This document shows positions 1 to 11,440 of a stretch of 64,000 bases of DNA, one piece after another. Both the position numbers and the translations under genes were made by a program. The stretch is from Adiantum capillus-veneris. Its lineage: Eukaryota > Streptophyta > Polypodiopsida > Polypodiales > Pteridaceae. Location of the stretch: positions 6,288,466-6,352,465 of the forward strand of contig CM043959.1 in the NCBI GenBank assembly GCA_014529385.2, in the 5' to 3' direction. The notes under the pieces are model-generated. The model searched no databases and was not told the origin of the DNA. It saw only the letters and a list, made by a program, of their open reading frames with translations. The stretch's first letter is position 1. Each line of letters opens with the position of its first letter.

Positions 1-624
1 AACTGAAATCAGCTCAACAAAACAAACCATAAATCATACATAAGTAGCTCGGTTAACTCACGACGTCATATGGTACTCCCTCTTTGTAGCACCCTTACAC
101 ACGTAGGTAAAACCGGTTATGGAATGATTAATAACTTGCATACCCAAGGTGATAACGGAGACCTAAATACATTTATTATCAAGTTTCATCAAGCTTTTCA
201 ATTGGTTAAGTGGGTTTTCCCATCCAGTGAATCTATATAGGGGTACTTCAAGGAGCCTAAAGTCAAAAAATTTGACCGTGCAGTGGGTAGTAAGCTGTTT
301 TTTGACCATATCTCTTAGCTTGTGCGTGATTTTCACATGACACCAAAGAGAGAAAATGTTTTAAATGATGTGTTTTATCTCTGGTACAAAGGGTTCGGGC
401 TGATTCATAATGGTTTGTGAGTTATGACCAAAATAGTGTTCCTACGCTTCTATGACATGAAACGAAAAGCGCTTTTTATGCACGCATGTGATCATAAACA
501 CACCATGTGCATAAATCAGCGTGCTAAACATGATGAAATAATCACGGGGCAACTTCATACGTACTCGGTTAATCCATACATACACTCATATACGAAAAAA
601 CAATCACCGAGAGGGTGACTACTC

Positions 625-628
<4 letters not shown>
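1..628. other. Intergenic, no gene seen
   Basis: AT-rich sequence without a coding frame that looks real. The only longer open frame, 424-618 (+), is 64 codons with no family resemblance and no splice context, so it is treated as chance. No RNA gene or element end was found here. Confidence 0.6.
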
Positions 629-668
<40 letters not shown>

Positions 669-678
669 GATGATGATG
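629..678. repeat. (GA)n microsatellite followed by (GAT)n
   Basis: An uninterrupted GA run of about 36 bases passes directly into about five GAT units. It is the first of many GA/CT tracts in this window and lies in noncoding DNA. Confidence 0.95.
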
Positions 679-3342
679 GCTATGGAGTTTATAGATTCTC
701 ACCGTGCTTTACAATTGATTAGGGGTTGTCGAAAGGCTTCTTGCTTTGCCGCAAGAGAGCGGTGGTGAGAGCTACATAGAGGTTTTCACCACGAGAGCTT
801 TCGGAGAGCACGTACACCGTGAAATGAGAGAGGAGATAGTAAGCAAGTAAAGAGAGAATATCCTTCTTTTTCTTCTCTTATACGAGAGAGAAGAGCTTAT
901 GGAGATGGTGATGAAGAGCTTGCACCACTCCGTATAATAGATACGTATAGCCTTACGGTAGTAGACACAACAGACGACGGCACTGAAAACTGAGGCTTGT
1001 AGGTGATTTTATAGGCACAGGGCCAGGTTGGAGTGAGTCCCAAACAGAAAACTAGTGCTAGTTTTTGGCCCAAGAATAGTTGCACAACTTTTGGAACTTT
1101 GCTAAAAACATGCCTTTGCTTTTGGTGGTCAACTCTCCCACTTACCATCCAATTTTTACAGTAAAATTGGCCAATTGAATAGTACCTTGCCAACTAATGG
1201 AACCTTGGCTAGACTACGCCGCACCGTGATGTCCCTACATAATTATGACTTTCCCTTACTGTCCCGACGTATTTTTGGTACCGCTTTTTACAAAAATAAT
1301 TCTCGTAAAAATCCAGTTTGGTCCCATTTTTGCTCCGGGTGATCATTTTTAAATCTGATGGAGACTAAAATTAATATGTTTATGTTTAGGTCATCTTAAA
1401 AAGCACATTGCTTTTCAAAAACACTTAAAAGCACGAAAAGCTAAAAATACGTAAAAAGAAAAAAACAAAAGCAAAATTTTCTAAAATTGAACCACGGGTT
1501 CCCCTTGTCCACTGAAATAAGAAAGTGGATTCAATTTTCACTGAAAAGCAGAAATATCATGAAAATCTAAAAACAGCGTGAAAAGCACTCAAAAAACCAG
1601 ATTTTTACAAAATAGAACCATAGCTTCCCCGGAACATGTAGATTAAGATCCCACCTCGCTTTTTGCAAAAAAAGCACCTAAAAGCAGAAAAACCTACTAG
1701 AACATGGAAATGGCCTTGCTTTTTACTTTAGAACCTTACAATACTGTCAATCAAGCATCTTAAATCAAAATTTGACAACATAGATATTGAAAGCTATTTT
1801 TCTTATTTTTGCAAGAGACCCAAAAATTGGGGATCTTACACACAAATCAAAGTCTATAAAGTGTCTCCACAAACTAGTCAAGCAAGAACACATGTATGTA
1901 AATCTAAAAGAAGTTAAAGAAAATCCACACAAAAGCAACACACGCCTACACTGCACCGTAGGATAGGCACAATTGCTCCAAAGCTTTGGTTGCTGCCCCA
2001 ACATTACGCATACTTTCTAAAATGTTTTCAAAATGGTTATATGGTGATGTCCGATGTAATGCAATGTTCCTATGATAGCTGGACTCATATAAGTTCTAAT
2101 TTGCATCTCCCAAGCTCCCATTTTCTGCATAGAGTAGTTATTCCAACTATTGTCTACCCAAATACCGGGTTGCAGCTTTAGTAATAAGGCTCGTGTGCAT
2201 AGGCAAAATTTGATTGGTTGCCTAAGGCGTTCATGAGTGGTGGAGCCGGGTGGGGTGAATCCATTGCCCATCACAAACATAGAGGGGACAAGCAAAAATT
2301 TGCAGTGTGTGCTTTCTTATTGGTCTTGATCCCGACTCTATCGTTCTTGAGAAGGTGGCTATCTCACATTTGCTATTAGGTAAGGCTCATCTTTTTAAGT
2401 GTCTGCCTGTGACACTGGCATCGCACAATGACATGTTTAGCCGCTCATGTGTGACACGTGCATAAATATCACTTTCGAGAATGTGAAAGAGTCTCTGACC
2501 TAATCTCTAAGCAAAGATCTCTCCTCCCTAACTGCAAGCCCAATCTTCCATGGCTTGCAAGCTTGGATGGTAATCAATGTTGATGCAATGAAGAGCTCTC
2601 TCCTTCTCTACTCTCTTCTATTCTCTATTGAGTGTGTGTGCTCTTTCTTCTTCACGTTGCAAGTGTCCACTGAGAGAACTCATAGGGTATTCAAGTCTCC
2701 ACACCCAATAGCTTTCACGTCCACCACATGTCCAAGTTTACAATCTAGGTCTGAGTTTACTTTTTTAATCAATGTGGTTGGCCTAGATTAATCTAAAAAT
2801 TGAGAAGAAACTCCCATCAATCTTGCCATTGCAGGTTCCTTCAGTACCCTGTAGGAGACAAGACAATGTTGATAAGCTGCACACATGAGTTACTATGGTG
2901 TAATAATGAGTGCACTTTTTTTGAAGTGTCGATGATGTGGCACTCAAGAGCATCTATTGCACATTGAAACTCAGTCTTGGATGAAAATTGTGAGGAAATC
3001 TACCTTCTATAGTGAACAATATTGCACCTCTGTATCTCCCCTTCAATATCCTGGTAAAAGGCTCTATACTCAAAGTCTAACTGAGTTTGCCTTGTTGTGG
3101 TGCCTCATGTGTGAGGGGTATGAGGGAGGTTGGGTCCAATGTGGGGGAAAGATTTGCTTCCGCTAACCCGAGTAAGAGGAAGGAAAACCAGTAAAAAAAA
3201 AAAGAAGAACTTTTTCATTAGTACTTATGGCTTGTATATGAAAAATTTAAAATTAAAACAAACAGGAAATTTGGTTGACTAGCAAAAGTGACTTTTTTGT
3301 ACACTGGTCGAGGCTTGGTTCACACTTTGGAAGGTCATACAG
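679..3342. other. Intergenic, no gene seen; A-rich degenerate repeats
   Basis: No convincing gene on either strand. About 1390-1700 is A-rich and built of loosely repeated words such as aaaagcac and gaaaagca, with the phrases 'ttgaaccacgggttcccc' and 'tagaaccatagcttcccc' about 130 bases apart, suggesting an old, diverged tandem duplication. The open frames at 897-1193, 1765-2004 and 2017-2295 (all minus) have low-complexity or arbitrary translations and are not called. Confidence 0.5.
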
Positions 3343-3527
3343 GCTAGCCATGGCACTATTTGACACCTCTTATCTTGGGGGGGTCTACAGTCCGATCGTT
3401 GTTAATCCTAGACCGTCCAATCCATTTGGGGGGTGCTAGCCATGGCAATATTTGACACCTCTTTTTTTACAGGCGATTTATGATCCCAAATTGTTGTTAA
3501 TCATGGACCATCCGATCCATTTGGGAG
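3343..3527. repeat. Tandem duplication, period 92 bp
   Basis: Two diverged copies begin with gctagccatggc at 3343 and 3435. Both continue through 'atttgacacctctt' and end in 'gatccatttgggagg' or 'caatccatttgggggg'. The spacing between equivalent bases is 92. No coding content is visible. Confidence 0.8.
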
Positions 3528-5250
3528 GGAAAATATGGGTTGGGCTCGTCATGAAGCAAATGCCATACCACTACGTTAGTTAAGCAGCGTTATATTGAAT
3601 AGTTTTAGCACGCTCATGATCCTAGTTCACACCGAGTTCACTTCGGGTTTCCACGAGTTTATACCACCAAAATGTGGTGCACATAGCTTGCAAAGTTCAC
3701 ATTTGGTTTACATGTGAGTTCACTCCAAGTTCATTTTTAGGATCAATGGTTGTGATCTTTATTGACACACGACGCCGGTTTTCAACTAGTCTAGCTTGGT
3801 GGGCCTTGCTATATAAAGTTTTATATGGTTTAGTATTAATGTGCTTTTGTGAGTGAGAGATGGTATGTTTGCATATGGTAGATTATACTGTAGAGAAGCA
3901 GAAAAATTAATTGTAGTACTCACCTAGTAATCGAGTAGGTGTCTCGTCCAAGTGTGCAAGGAAGAGGACATTGTTTGTCAAGCTACGAGAAAATCATGGC
4001 ACAACTAATTAAACTTGTTGTCATGCAATGAGGAAATGACACAAACTATAGACCGTATCATGCACGTCATACAAAAATGCCATAAAAAAGTACGGTGAAG
4101 AGTTGGCTTTGTGGTCTCCCCAAAAGTTATAAGGAACAGAAGTCATGCCCTGCCCCATAGTCTTTATGTGTTGTCCAAGCAAATGCATAGGCATAAGGAA
4201 TTGGATACACATTACAGACCTTGTAGTTTGTTGAAGTGGACTCATCCTTGTCTATTTGAAATGTCCATTGTTGCGAATATATATGCTTCCTGTGGCACAC
4301 ATCGCAATAATTAAAAGTTGGGTTTGTACATGTAGATTGTGATATAAGTTGGTCATGTTTGAAGCAATATTCGTGTACCTTGTTTTGCCCTCAGTTTGCA
4401 TCTTGCAGGAGCACTTAGTCTCAAGAATTGATTTCCTCTCAGATGCATCCAACGGTTTTTGGAAGTGAGAGGAGGTGTCGGGCACATGCCAGTAGGGCAA
4501 TAGAGTACCATTTTCATACGATTTTCATAGGCAACACAATCAATGAGTACCTTGTTTGTCCGCTTAAGAAGGCTCGTTCATCCTCATTGAGCTCAATGTC
4601 AAGCTCCTCTTTAGCACCTTCGTTTTGATACAAGACTCTAGATCCATCATGATCAAATTTGGGGTAATTACTCACATCCAAGGCCGTGGCACTATTATCG
4701 ATGGTCAACGCAGGCAACTAGTCTCTAACGTGGCCTTTTCAACGTCATTGACTCGTCGGATGAGCTTGCAACATTGTCCACGATTAAGCTTTTGATATAA
4801 GGGTTGTGATATAGAGTACGTGGAGCATTGCCCGTTCAATTTCACAAAAAGCTTATTAGGCTTTGGGCCTCGTTCCACCAAGCAGCTACAGAGGCTGGTC
4901 TCCAGAAGTGTTGATATCCGTCACACGACTTGGAGCTTGCCGGTAAAAGCAATACAGATGACTTCTCACACAGCCTAGAATAAGAATCACATGATCTCTC
5001 AAGAATCGCATGATCTCTCGCTTTATTATATTTTGGATAGGTGCAACCAGTTCTCAAAGTGCTGCGCTATAAAATTCGAGCTTGGATCTGATTTTTGCAG
5101 CGCATGCATAGCTTCTCTCGAGCCCCTCGATGTGGTGTAAACACTTGGCGCTACCATACTTCGTGTGACGGAGCTCTTACCAAGTAACCATAGATCCCTT
5201 CTAAAATTTCGGTGTCAAGCTAGGGCGGTTACCGCCGGGAGAGTCACGCA
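3528..5250. other. Intergenic region upstream of NBR1, no gene seen
   Basis: No conserved frame is visible. Both strands carry open stretches of 60-80 codons, all in conflicting frames and without family motifs. The last few hundred bases become more GC-rich towards the NBR1 start, as is usual for a plant promoter and 5' untranslated region. Confidence 0.5.
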
Positions 5251-5267
5251 CGCCCAACACCGCTCTC

Positions 5268-5276
5268 TATTTATAC
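5268..5276 (+). promoter_or_regulatory. Candidate TATA box of NBR1
   Basis: The sequence tatttatac lies about 130 bases upstream of the chosen ATG at 5407. With a start site some 30 bases downstream, the 5' untranslated region would be about 100 bases. No transcript evidence is available here; this is inferred from position and composition. Confidence 0.4.
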
Positions 5277-5406
5277 AAGAAACCCGTTGCCCGATTCGTT
5301 TTGTATCACCCGAGCACGGCTCACAGGAACGTTGCTCTCGATCCCGACATCTCATCAGTATTTGCTCTCTTTCCAGGATTTGGAATCCTTGCCCTGCAGC
5401 ACCAGC

Positions 5407-8169
5407 ATGGCGTTTGTTTTCAAGGTAAGCAGCTCCTTATTTTGTGTACTTTTCTGCGTTTTTCTGTTGACCAGATCTGGAAGAGGGTGTCGTCCTTTCC
5501 ATGGTTTGGTAGTGTCAGGACAGGAGATGGCTTTCTTCACTCATGATCTCTGTGTGAAAGAACTTCACTTACCTGAATCAATCTCATTTCAAGCGAAGAC
5601 TTTGTGTGCTGAATATCCCCTGCATAAGCAGGGGTCAGGTTGTGGGTTCACTCTATTAGCATGGCACAATTGATTTAGGAACTTCATGTCTTTGACTTCT
5701 CGTCCTTTAAGAGTGCTTTGTCATCAGAATTTTACCTCTGACTTGCTGATGGGTTGCAGGTTAAGTTTCAAGATACCCTTCGCAGGTGGGTGGCTCCTGA
5801 AGCGCCCGCTGACTCATTTGCAGTAACTTTTAAAGATTTGGATTCCAAAATAAGAGAGCTTTTCCACTTCTCTACTTCTGCTTTGATTGCGATTACATAC
5901 TTGGACAAAGATAATGATGTGGTGACATTAGCTGATGACCAAGATCTTATCGATGCATGCTTTGTTCAAAGTCTGAACCCACTTCGTCTTGACGTTCAAG
6001 TTCTTGATGGGAGCTCCAAAGAGCATGCGCGTGGTCCTCAACACAGCTTTGAACGTCCTTCCATCTCAGCCGAGACCCTGAATGTTGAAGCCTTCTTGAG
6101 GGCACTTCCTCAAGCAACAGCTGACAGTGTCAAGGAGTTCTTGCGTATCTATGCTCCATGCATTGATCCCAAAGTGCCTGCTGCTGACTCCCTTAAAAAC
6201 ATTGAAAGTGTCTTCAAGGACTTTATAAATAGCTTGGCAAATCATCACCACCATGGACACGGGAAGTTTGGAGAGAAACCCCCACATCATGCAAACAGGC
6301 ACCATTGGTCCCCACCGTCTCACCCTCGGCATGAAGACACTACTTTTCACTGGGGGGTTGAATGTGATGGCTGTGGCACATCCCCGATTCAAGGTTCTCG
6401 ATACAAGTCAACAAAGTAAGTTTTTAATTTGAATAAGTCTCGTTGAATAGAGGGAGATACTGGAATCCGAGTCCTGTAAGGTTGGGTAGATTATGATGAA
6501 TGTGATGTTCCATCTTTGTGTCATGTCAAGCTCGGGATAATCTTTTCTATTACTCATATCAAAAGAGTGCCAGGATAGAATTTTCCAAACAGTCGCAGAG
6601 ATTTTTATTTTTCTTCTGACTAGCTCCTGCTGGTTATTGGCTGCAGGGAGAGTAATTATGATCTTTGTGAAAATTGCTTCATTGCCATCGGTAATGAGAG
6701 TGACTATTTGAAGCTTGATCGCCCTGTTCATCACCCTCCGCATCATGGTCATTATCGGCCTCCCTGCCTGAGACGAGGGGTAAGACAGCATTGCTGCCCT
6801 TGCTATCATTATTATATGATTTGAAATGCTTCTAACGAAAGTCTTTGAATGATCAGCCAAAACCATTTATGGCTCCCCCAGTCTGTAGAGCTTCATTTGC
6901 CCGTGGGCAATATGGCTGGAAGCCTAATCACCCGTTTTCTGGCCATCACTCAATTGGTGGCCCACACTTTGATGAGCACAAAAAATTGGATGCACGGTTC
7001 GTGAAGGATGTTACTATATTTGATGGCACGGAGCTATCTCCTGGCACAAATTTCACCAAAATTTGGAGGATGTCGAACATTGGCACCCTTCCATGGCCCC
7101 AAGGCACTCGGTTGGTTCACATTGGAGGGGATGTGTTGGGTACTGACAAGGCAGTGTCTCTCGAGGTATTTTATCTTTTGTTTGTTTGTGTTCCTGCATT
7201 CTCATCAAACTTTAAGTTTTGTGGGAGCCTGTGAATGTGACGTGACTTTACCACTGTCTGCAGCTGCCTGAAAGTGGGGTTCCATGCGGGGAAGAGGCGG
7301 AGGTATCAGTGGACCTTGTCACTCCAGAAAAGGCAGGGCGCTATGTTTCACATTGGCGCCTATCAGCTCCATCAGGACAGAAGTTTGGGCATAGAGTGTG
7401 GGTAGTGATTCATGTTGTTCCTCATGGAGAAAAGTCTCCCCAGTTCCAGGCCTCTCTGCAGGCTGGGGAGAAGGGTATTGAAGCAAGTGAAGACACTATC
7501 GTTCAAGATAATAATGATGGTGCAAATACAAGGAAAATTGATGTAAATACAAATGGAGCGGACAAAGCAACGGTGGGTGTGGTCATTGATAGTGTATCAG
7601 GAGTTTTAAGAGTGGAACAGTCTGGACCTGCTGATTATGAAAACAACACGAAGATTTTGTATCCCGATCCGACATCTTTCCATGTGGATGATGATGTGGA
7701 GAAGTGCAAACTTGAAGTAGATGATGACTTTTCGCTGGTAGAGAAACCAAGTGAAAATACAGATTGGTTTGATGTCTTTGAGCCGGGTCTAGGACAAAAG
7801 GAGAGATTGGTTGAGGAGGGGCCACTTGAATCTCTGCTGCAGGCTCTCGAGGCGATGGGCTTTACTGATCGCAATATTAATATCTCTACTTCGCAGAGTT
7901 GCAATTTTGAGCTGGACAGTACTGTGGATAAACTTTTGGCTGCATTTGGATGGGAATGGGCTCTGAAGGATCTTGAAGAGATGGTACGTGTAGTTCTTTA
8001 CTCGAGAGTATGGTGGAATTTGCAGTTTCTTGATTGTGCAAATAGTAATGGAGATTACCTTGTTTTGCAGGGGTTTAATGACAAGCCGACTAATGTGCGT
8101 ATGCTGGTGAAGAATAAAGGGAGCCTGAAACAGACCGTGAAGGATCTAGTGAAGTTGGAAAAGCAGTAA
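5407..8169 (+). CDS. NBR1: NBR1/Joka2-like selective autophagy cargo receptor (6 exons, 644 aa)
   Basis: Exons by GT..AG junctions: 5407-5424, 5760-6415, 6647-6779, 6857-7165, 7264-7983, 8071-8169; stop TAA 8167-8169. The joined frame gives 644 residues, somewhat shorter than Arabidopsis NBR1 (about 700). Domains: PB1 at residues 4-88, with basic K6/K8/R14/R15 and the acidic loop YLDKDNDVVTLADD near 53-66; ZZ zinc finger near 203-245 (C208, C211, C232, C235); four-tryptophan NBR1 domain near 315-425 with W339, W349, W403 and W418; an acidic linker; UBA1 near 560-600; UBA2 near 604-640. WFDV at 540-543 is a good ATG8-interacting motif candidate. The family oligomerises through PB1, binds ubiquitin through the C-terminal UBA and carries aggregates to the vacuole by binding ATG8. 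The start gives MAFVFK directly before the PB1 strand in exon 2. No lesion is seen. Transposon debris lies downstream and intergenic DNA upstream. Confidence 0.93.
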
Positions 8170-8620
8170 GTACAATGAAGAAGCTTTTATAAGTACAATA
8201 AGCTTTTGTTCAAAGGAGGAATAAGCGCAATTAGTGGTGGGTTATCATAGTGGACTGCTGCAGCCAACGCTTTCTGATTTAGTTGAGAACCAGAGACAAG
8301 GTCAACAGTGTCTCTATTTTTAAGTTCAGAAAGGTGTGTATTTGTTTTTATGTTTTGAAGCAATGTGAAGAACTGGTCATAACAGTGCACCATTGAAATG
8401 TCTGTGGAATCATGACAGAAACTAAGTACGTTGAACTTTGTGTTGATGTATTCTACTGGTAATGGTAGTGGAGATGTAGTATTTAATCCATACTATGTCT
8501 GGTGAAGTTGGTTATATTGTCTTGTGGATGCCTACCATGAGTCTATGGATGCAGTTTTGTACATAGGCGAATCCGGGCTTTTCCTAGATTCATGTCTCCG
8601 TTATCATATGGAGAGGGGTG
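8170..8620 (+). other. Probable NBR1 3' untranslated region
   Basis: AT-rich, T-rich sequence directly after the NBR1 stop codon, with no new coding frame. No strong AATAAA signal can be singled out; aataagc at about 8219 is a weak candidate. The 3' end is not determined. Confidence 0.4.
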
Positions 8621-9690
8621 TTAAGTGATGATGGTTTAGAAGAGAGAGAAAATTGCATGGCTAGCTAGTTCGGTCGATTCTTGTTGAGCTGAGACCTGTT
8701 CTGGAACGAGAATCTCCTCTCTCACTGCTCTTGGGAGCAAATCACCAATCATTGAAAACAGTATTAAAATAAGTCAAGACGGACCAAACTGCATGCAACA
8801 AAGGGAATTGTAATGCAAATCAATGTTCAAACATCATAATGTACAAGTCAAAATTGTTGTAATGCATGTGGATTGCAGAATGTGAATCATATTGTTGAAA
8901 TTGTACGTGAGTATACAGGACAAGCTCTTCCTAGAGTGTGATAAATAACATCTATCTATATATAAATGAAGTCCCATGTAAAAGTGAAATTTGGTTCTAT
9001 GAAGCATTGTTGTCTAAGGATCATGTACTGTGAGAAGAGGTATTGTTATTGGCTTGCCCGCAATTTCCATGCTCTCTTTCGACACATTTGGTCCTCTCTT
9101 GGAATAACAAAGTTGCAAATGCAGCCAAGGTAACAAAAAGGTTGGTAAAGATCAAAATTCAAAGCCCTCTACCAAATCCTAAAGAAAAGGAAGCATTGAC
9201 TTTTTCAGCCAACATTACAGCCAACCAATGAAGTAGTAGTGAATCTAATGCTATGCAACCCAATTTGAGCAAAAATTGACCAATTGTGAAACAAGTTGGT
9301 GGTAATATAATGGAGGAATGACCATATGGGCCAAGCCCAATAACACAACTGCTACCCGCAAGATACCTAGAAGAACCAATCCAAGCTACACTTGGGAGGA
9401 GAAAAAGACTCAAAACCATTACCTAGAGACAATCAAGATATACCGAAATAGAGAAGAATTGAATTCATTATTAGCGTTTGTAATTTGTCTTTTTGAAAGA
9501 AATCCAATCAAACATATGAAGACACCAAAGCTTATGCCTAACAAAAGTAGAACACTTATACATGAATGAAACTGAAACATGAATGAGCCTACCATGATGT
9601 TTATTGTTGGTGGAGGGGTTCAAATAGACAATACCCAAATAGAAACCAAGTCCCACAACTCAAAAAATCGTGTTATACATGTAAACATCA
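8621..9690. other. Intergenic, no gene seen
   Basis: AT-rich DNA between NBR1 and a decayed retrotransposon. The short frame 9043-9231 (+) could be gag debris of the element that follows, but no diagnostic motif is present. Nothing else is recognised. Confidence 0.4.
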
Positions 9691-11440
9691 TGTGCAGAAA
9701 AAGGAGACGATAAAGATTGATAAATATTGTTCTATGTGTGGGCGAGCTCATTTAATACCAAACTATCCAAATACATATATCCTGTTGTAGTGGTATCTAA
9801 GAAGAATGGTCAGCTTCAAGTATGTGCCAATCTAAAAATGTGAGTGATGTTGCTATATGAGATGACTATCATCTTCCTATCACATAGTATGTATTTCAAT
9901 GAATTGCAAGAAATCAAGCTTATAAATTCCTTGATGGTTTTTTAACATATTGCTCGCTTGCCGTTATACCAAAATATTAGGTTTGTGAAAAAACGGGGTA
10001 TATGCTTACAAATTCATGCTGTTTGGACTAACTAATGCCGCAACCACTTTCTCAGTAATTAATCACTCATGTCTTCAAAGAATCCTTGTGAATTTTTAGA
10101 AATATACGTCAATGACATGTGTGTGCTCTCTTAAGATCTCTGGAAATATGTATTTATCTTAACCCTATGAAGTGTGCACGGTATGTCTGCTGGTTTTTGA
10201 AGAAATCGTTGAAGATGGGAATCTGTAGAGGATTCTTTAAAAAGCCCGAGGAGGAAGGTCTTGGTGAGAGGTGGTGACTGAGGGCAGGTGGCACGTGGAG
10301 TATGGAGCTTGGGGCATGTGTCGACCGGTAGCCTCTGTCTCTCTCTCTTTGACACTTGGTGTTGAAAGGCGATGAGGTCTCTCTCTCTCTCTCTCTCTGG
10401 CAGTTTGTAGCGGTGGATCGCCCAATGAGCACTCTGCAGGGGGAAAATGTTGTCTTCCCTTGGGTGCTGCAGCTCTCTTTGTGCGGGGTGCTGTTGGCTA
10501 ACGAGCAGCCTCAGTTGCGTGCATGTGCCTTGTGCAGCAGGAGCACGGCGAGCTGAGCTGTCGAGGGAGGAGGATACATGGGCGAGGCGAGGAGGCGGGG
10601 GGGGGGGGGGTTGGGGGGGTGGAGAGGGAATCTCAGTGGGGAATGAGAGAGAGTATTGGGATTCCTTTTATTTGAGCCAGTATTAGTATTTATAATTATA
10701 GGTAAACAAGGAAAAATTTAAAGTCATATTATATCAAGAAATTGGATTTCAACTAATATGGAAACGATAAAGGTTATTGTGAAATCCCGGAGTTTAACAA
10801 CTATAAAAGAGATTCACTCTTACATAAGTTATTGTAGATATTATCGTAGATTTATCTATATGTACGCTATTGTTGCAAATCCTTAGTAGAGTCTAATTAT
10901 GAATTTCGATGGAACAAAAAAATGTGATGAGTCTCTCAAAAAGTGAAGGCTCTTATTTGTGCATTAGGATTGAAAGCACCTGATTGGATAAAACTTTTCC
11001 ACGTGCACATTGATGTTTGTGCATTTCCTATTGGATGTATTCTTGCACAATTAGGTGGATTTCCATCCGGTATGCAAGTAGACAATAGTGCATTAAAAAA
11101 CCATACGAGCACAAAAAAGAAGTCTCAAGGATGAGCTATATTCCAATAAAAAATAGACACTAATTTTTGGCTAACAAATGCACTTTCTTTGTGGAGTGCA
11201 TTGTTTTATCTAGTCAACGAGACATGAAAGATTGGATAGACTGTCTGATGGTTTATAATTTTTGCTTCACTATCATGATAAAAAATGGAACTGCTTATCA
11301 ATGAGCAGATCACCTTTCTAGGATACACCTTTCTAGGATATTCACTAGTGAATATCCAAAGGGAATAGATAATGATCTCCCAAATGCAAGTCTTTACCTA
11401 TTGGAATAATACCTCGATGGAGTGAAGGGATACTTCTTTA
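9690..11440 (+). pseudogene. Decayed Ty3/gypsy pol (RT and RNase H), interrupted
   Basis: Three-frame reading shows pieces of a gypsy polymerase. PVVVVSKKNGQLQVCANLK at 9781-9837 is the RT entry motif; FMLFGLTNAATTFSVI near 10010-10060 is the 'PFGL-NAP-TF' block; IYVNDMCV near 10103-10126 is the catalytic box with Asn replacing the first Asp. After a foreign block (10200-10690), TTIKEIHSYISYCRYYRRF at 10797-10853 and APDWIKLFHVHIDVC at 10977-11021 are the post-RT and RNase H segments, and ADHLSRI near 11310 follows. A possible knuckle remnant (CSMCGRAHL) lies near 9730. Stops and frameshifts are abundant. No LTR was identified. This is an old, dead fragment. Confidence 0.75.
10200..10690. other. 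GC-rich GA/CT and poly-G block inserted in gypsy RT relic
   Basis: The RT relic reads up to about 10195 and resumes near 10690. Between them lies GC-rich sequence with CT runs (10378-10399), an interrupted GA stretch and a G tract near 10598-10620. Overlapping minus-strand frames (10131-10432) are serine/arginine-rich low complexity, not a recognised protein. No terminal repeats or target duplication were identified. Confidence 0.45.

Noticed and set aside
4021-4717. Overlapping open frames of 66-82 codons on both strands
   Set aside because: Conflicting frames, no family motif, no splice-site logic, and no codon pattern like the NBR1 exons.
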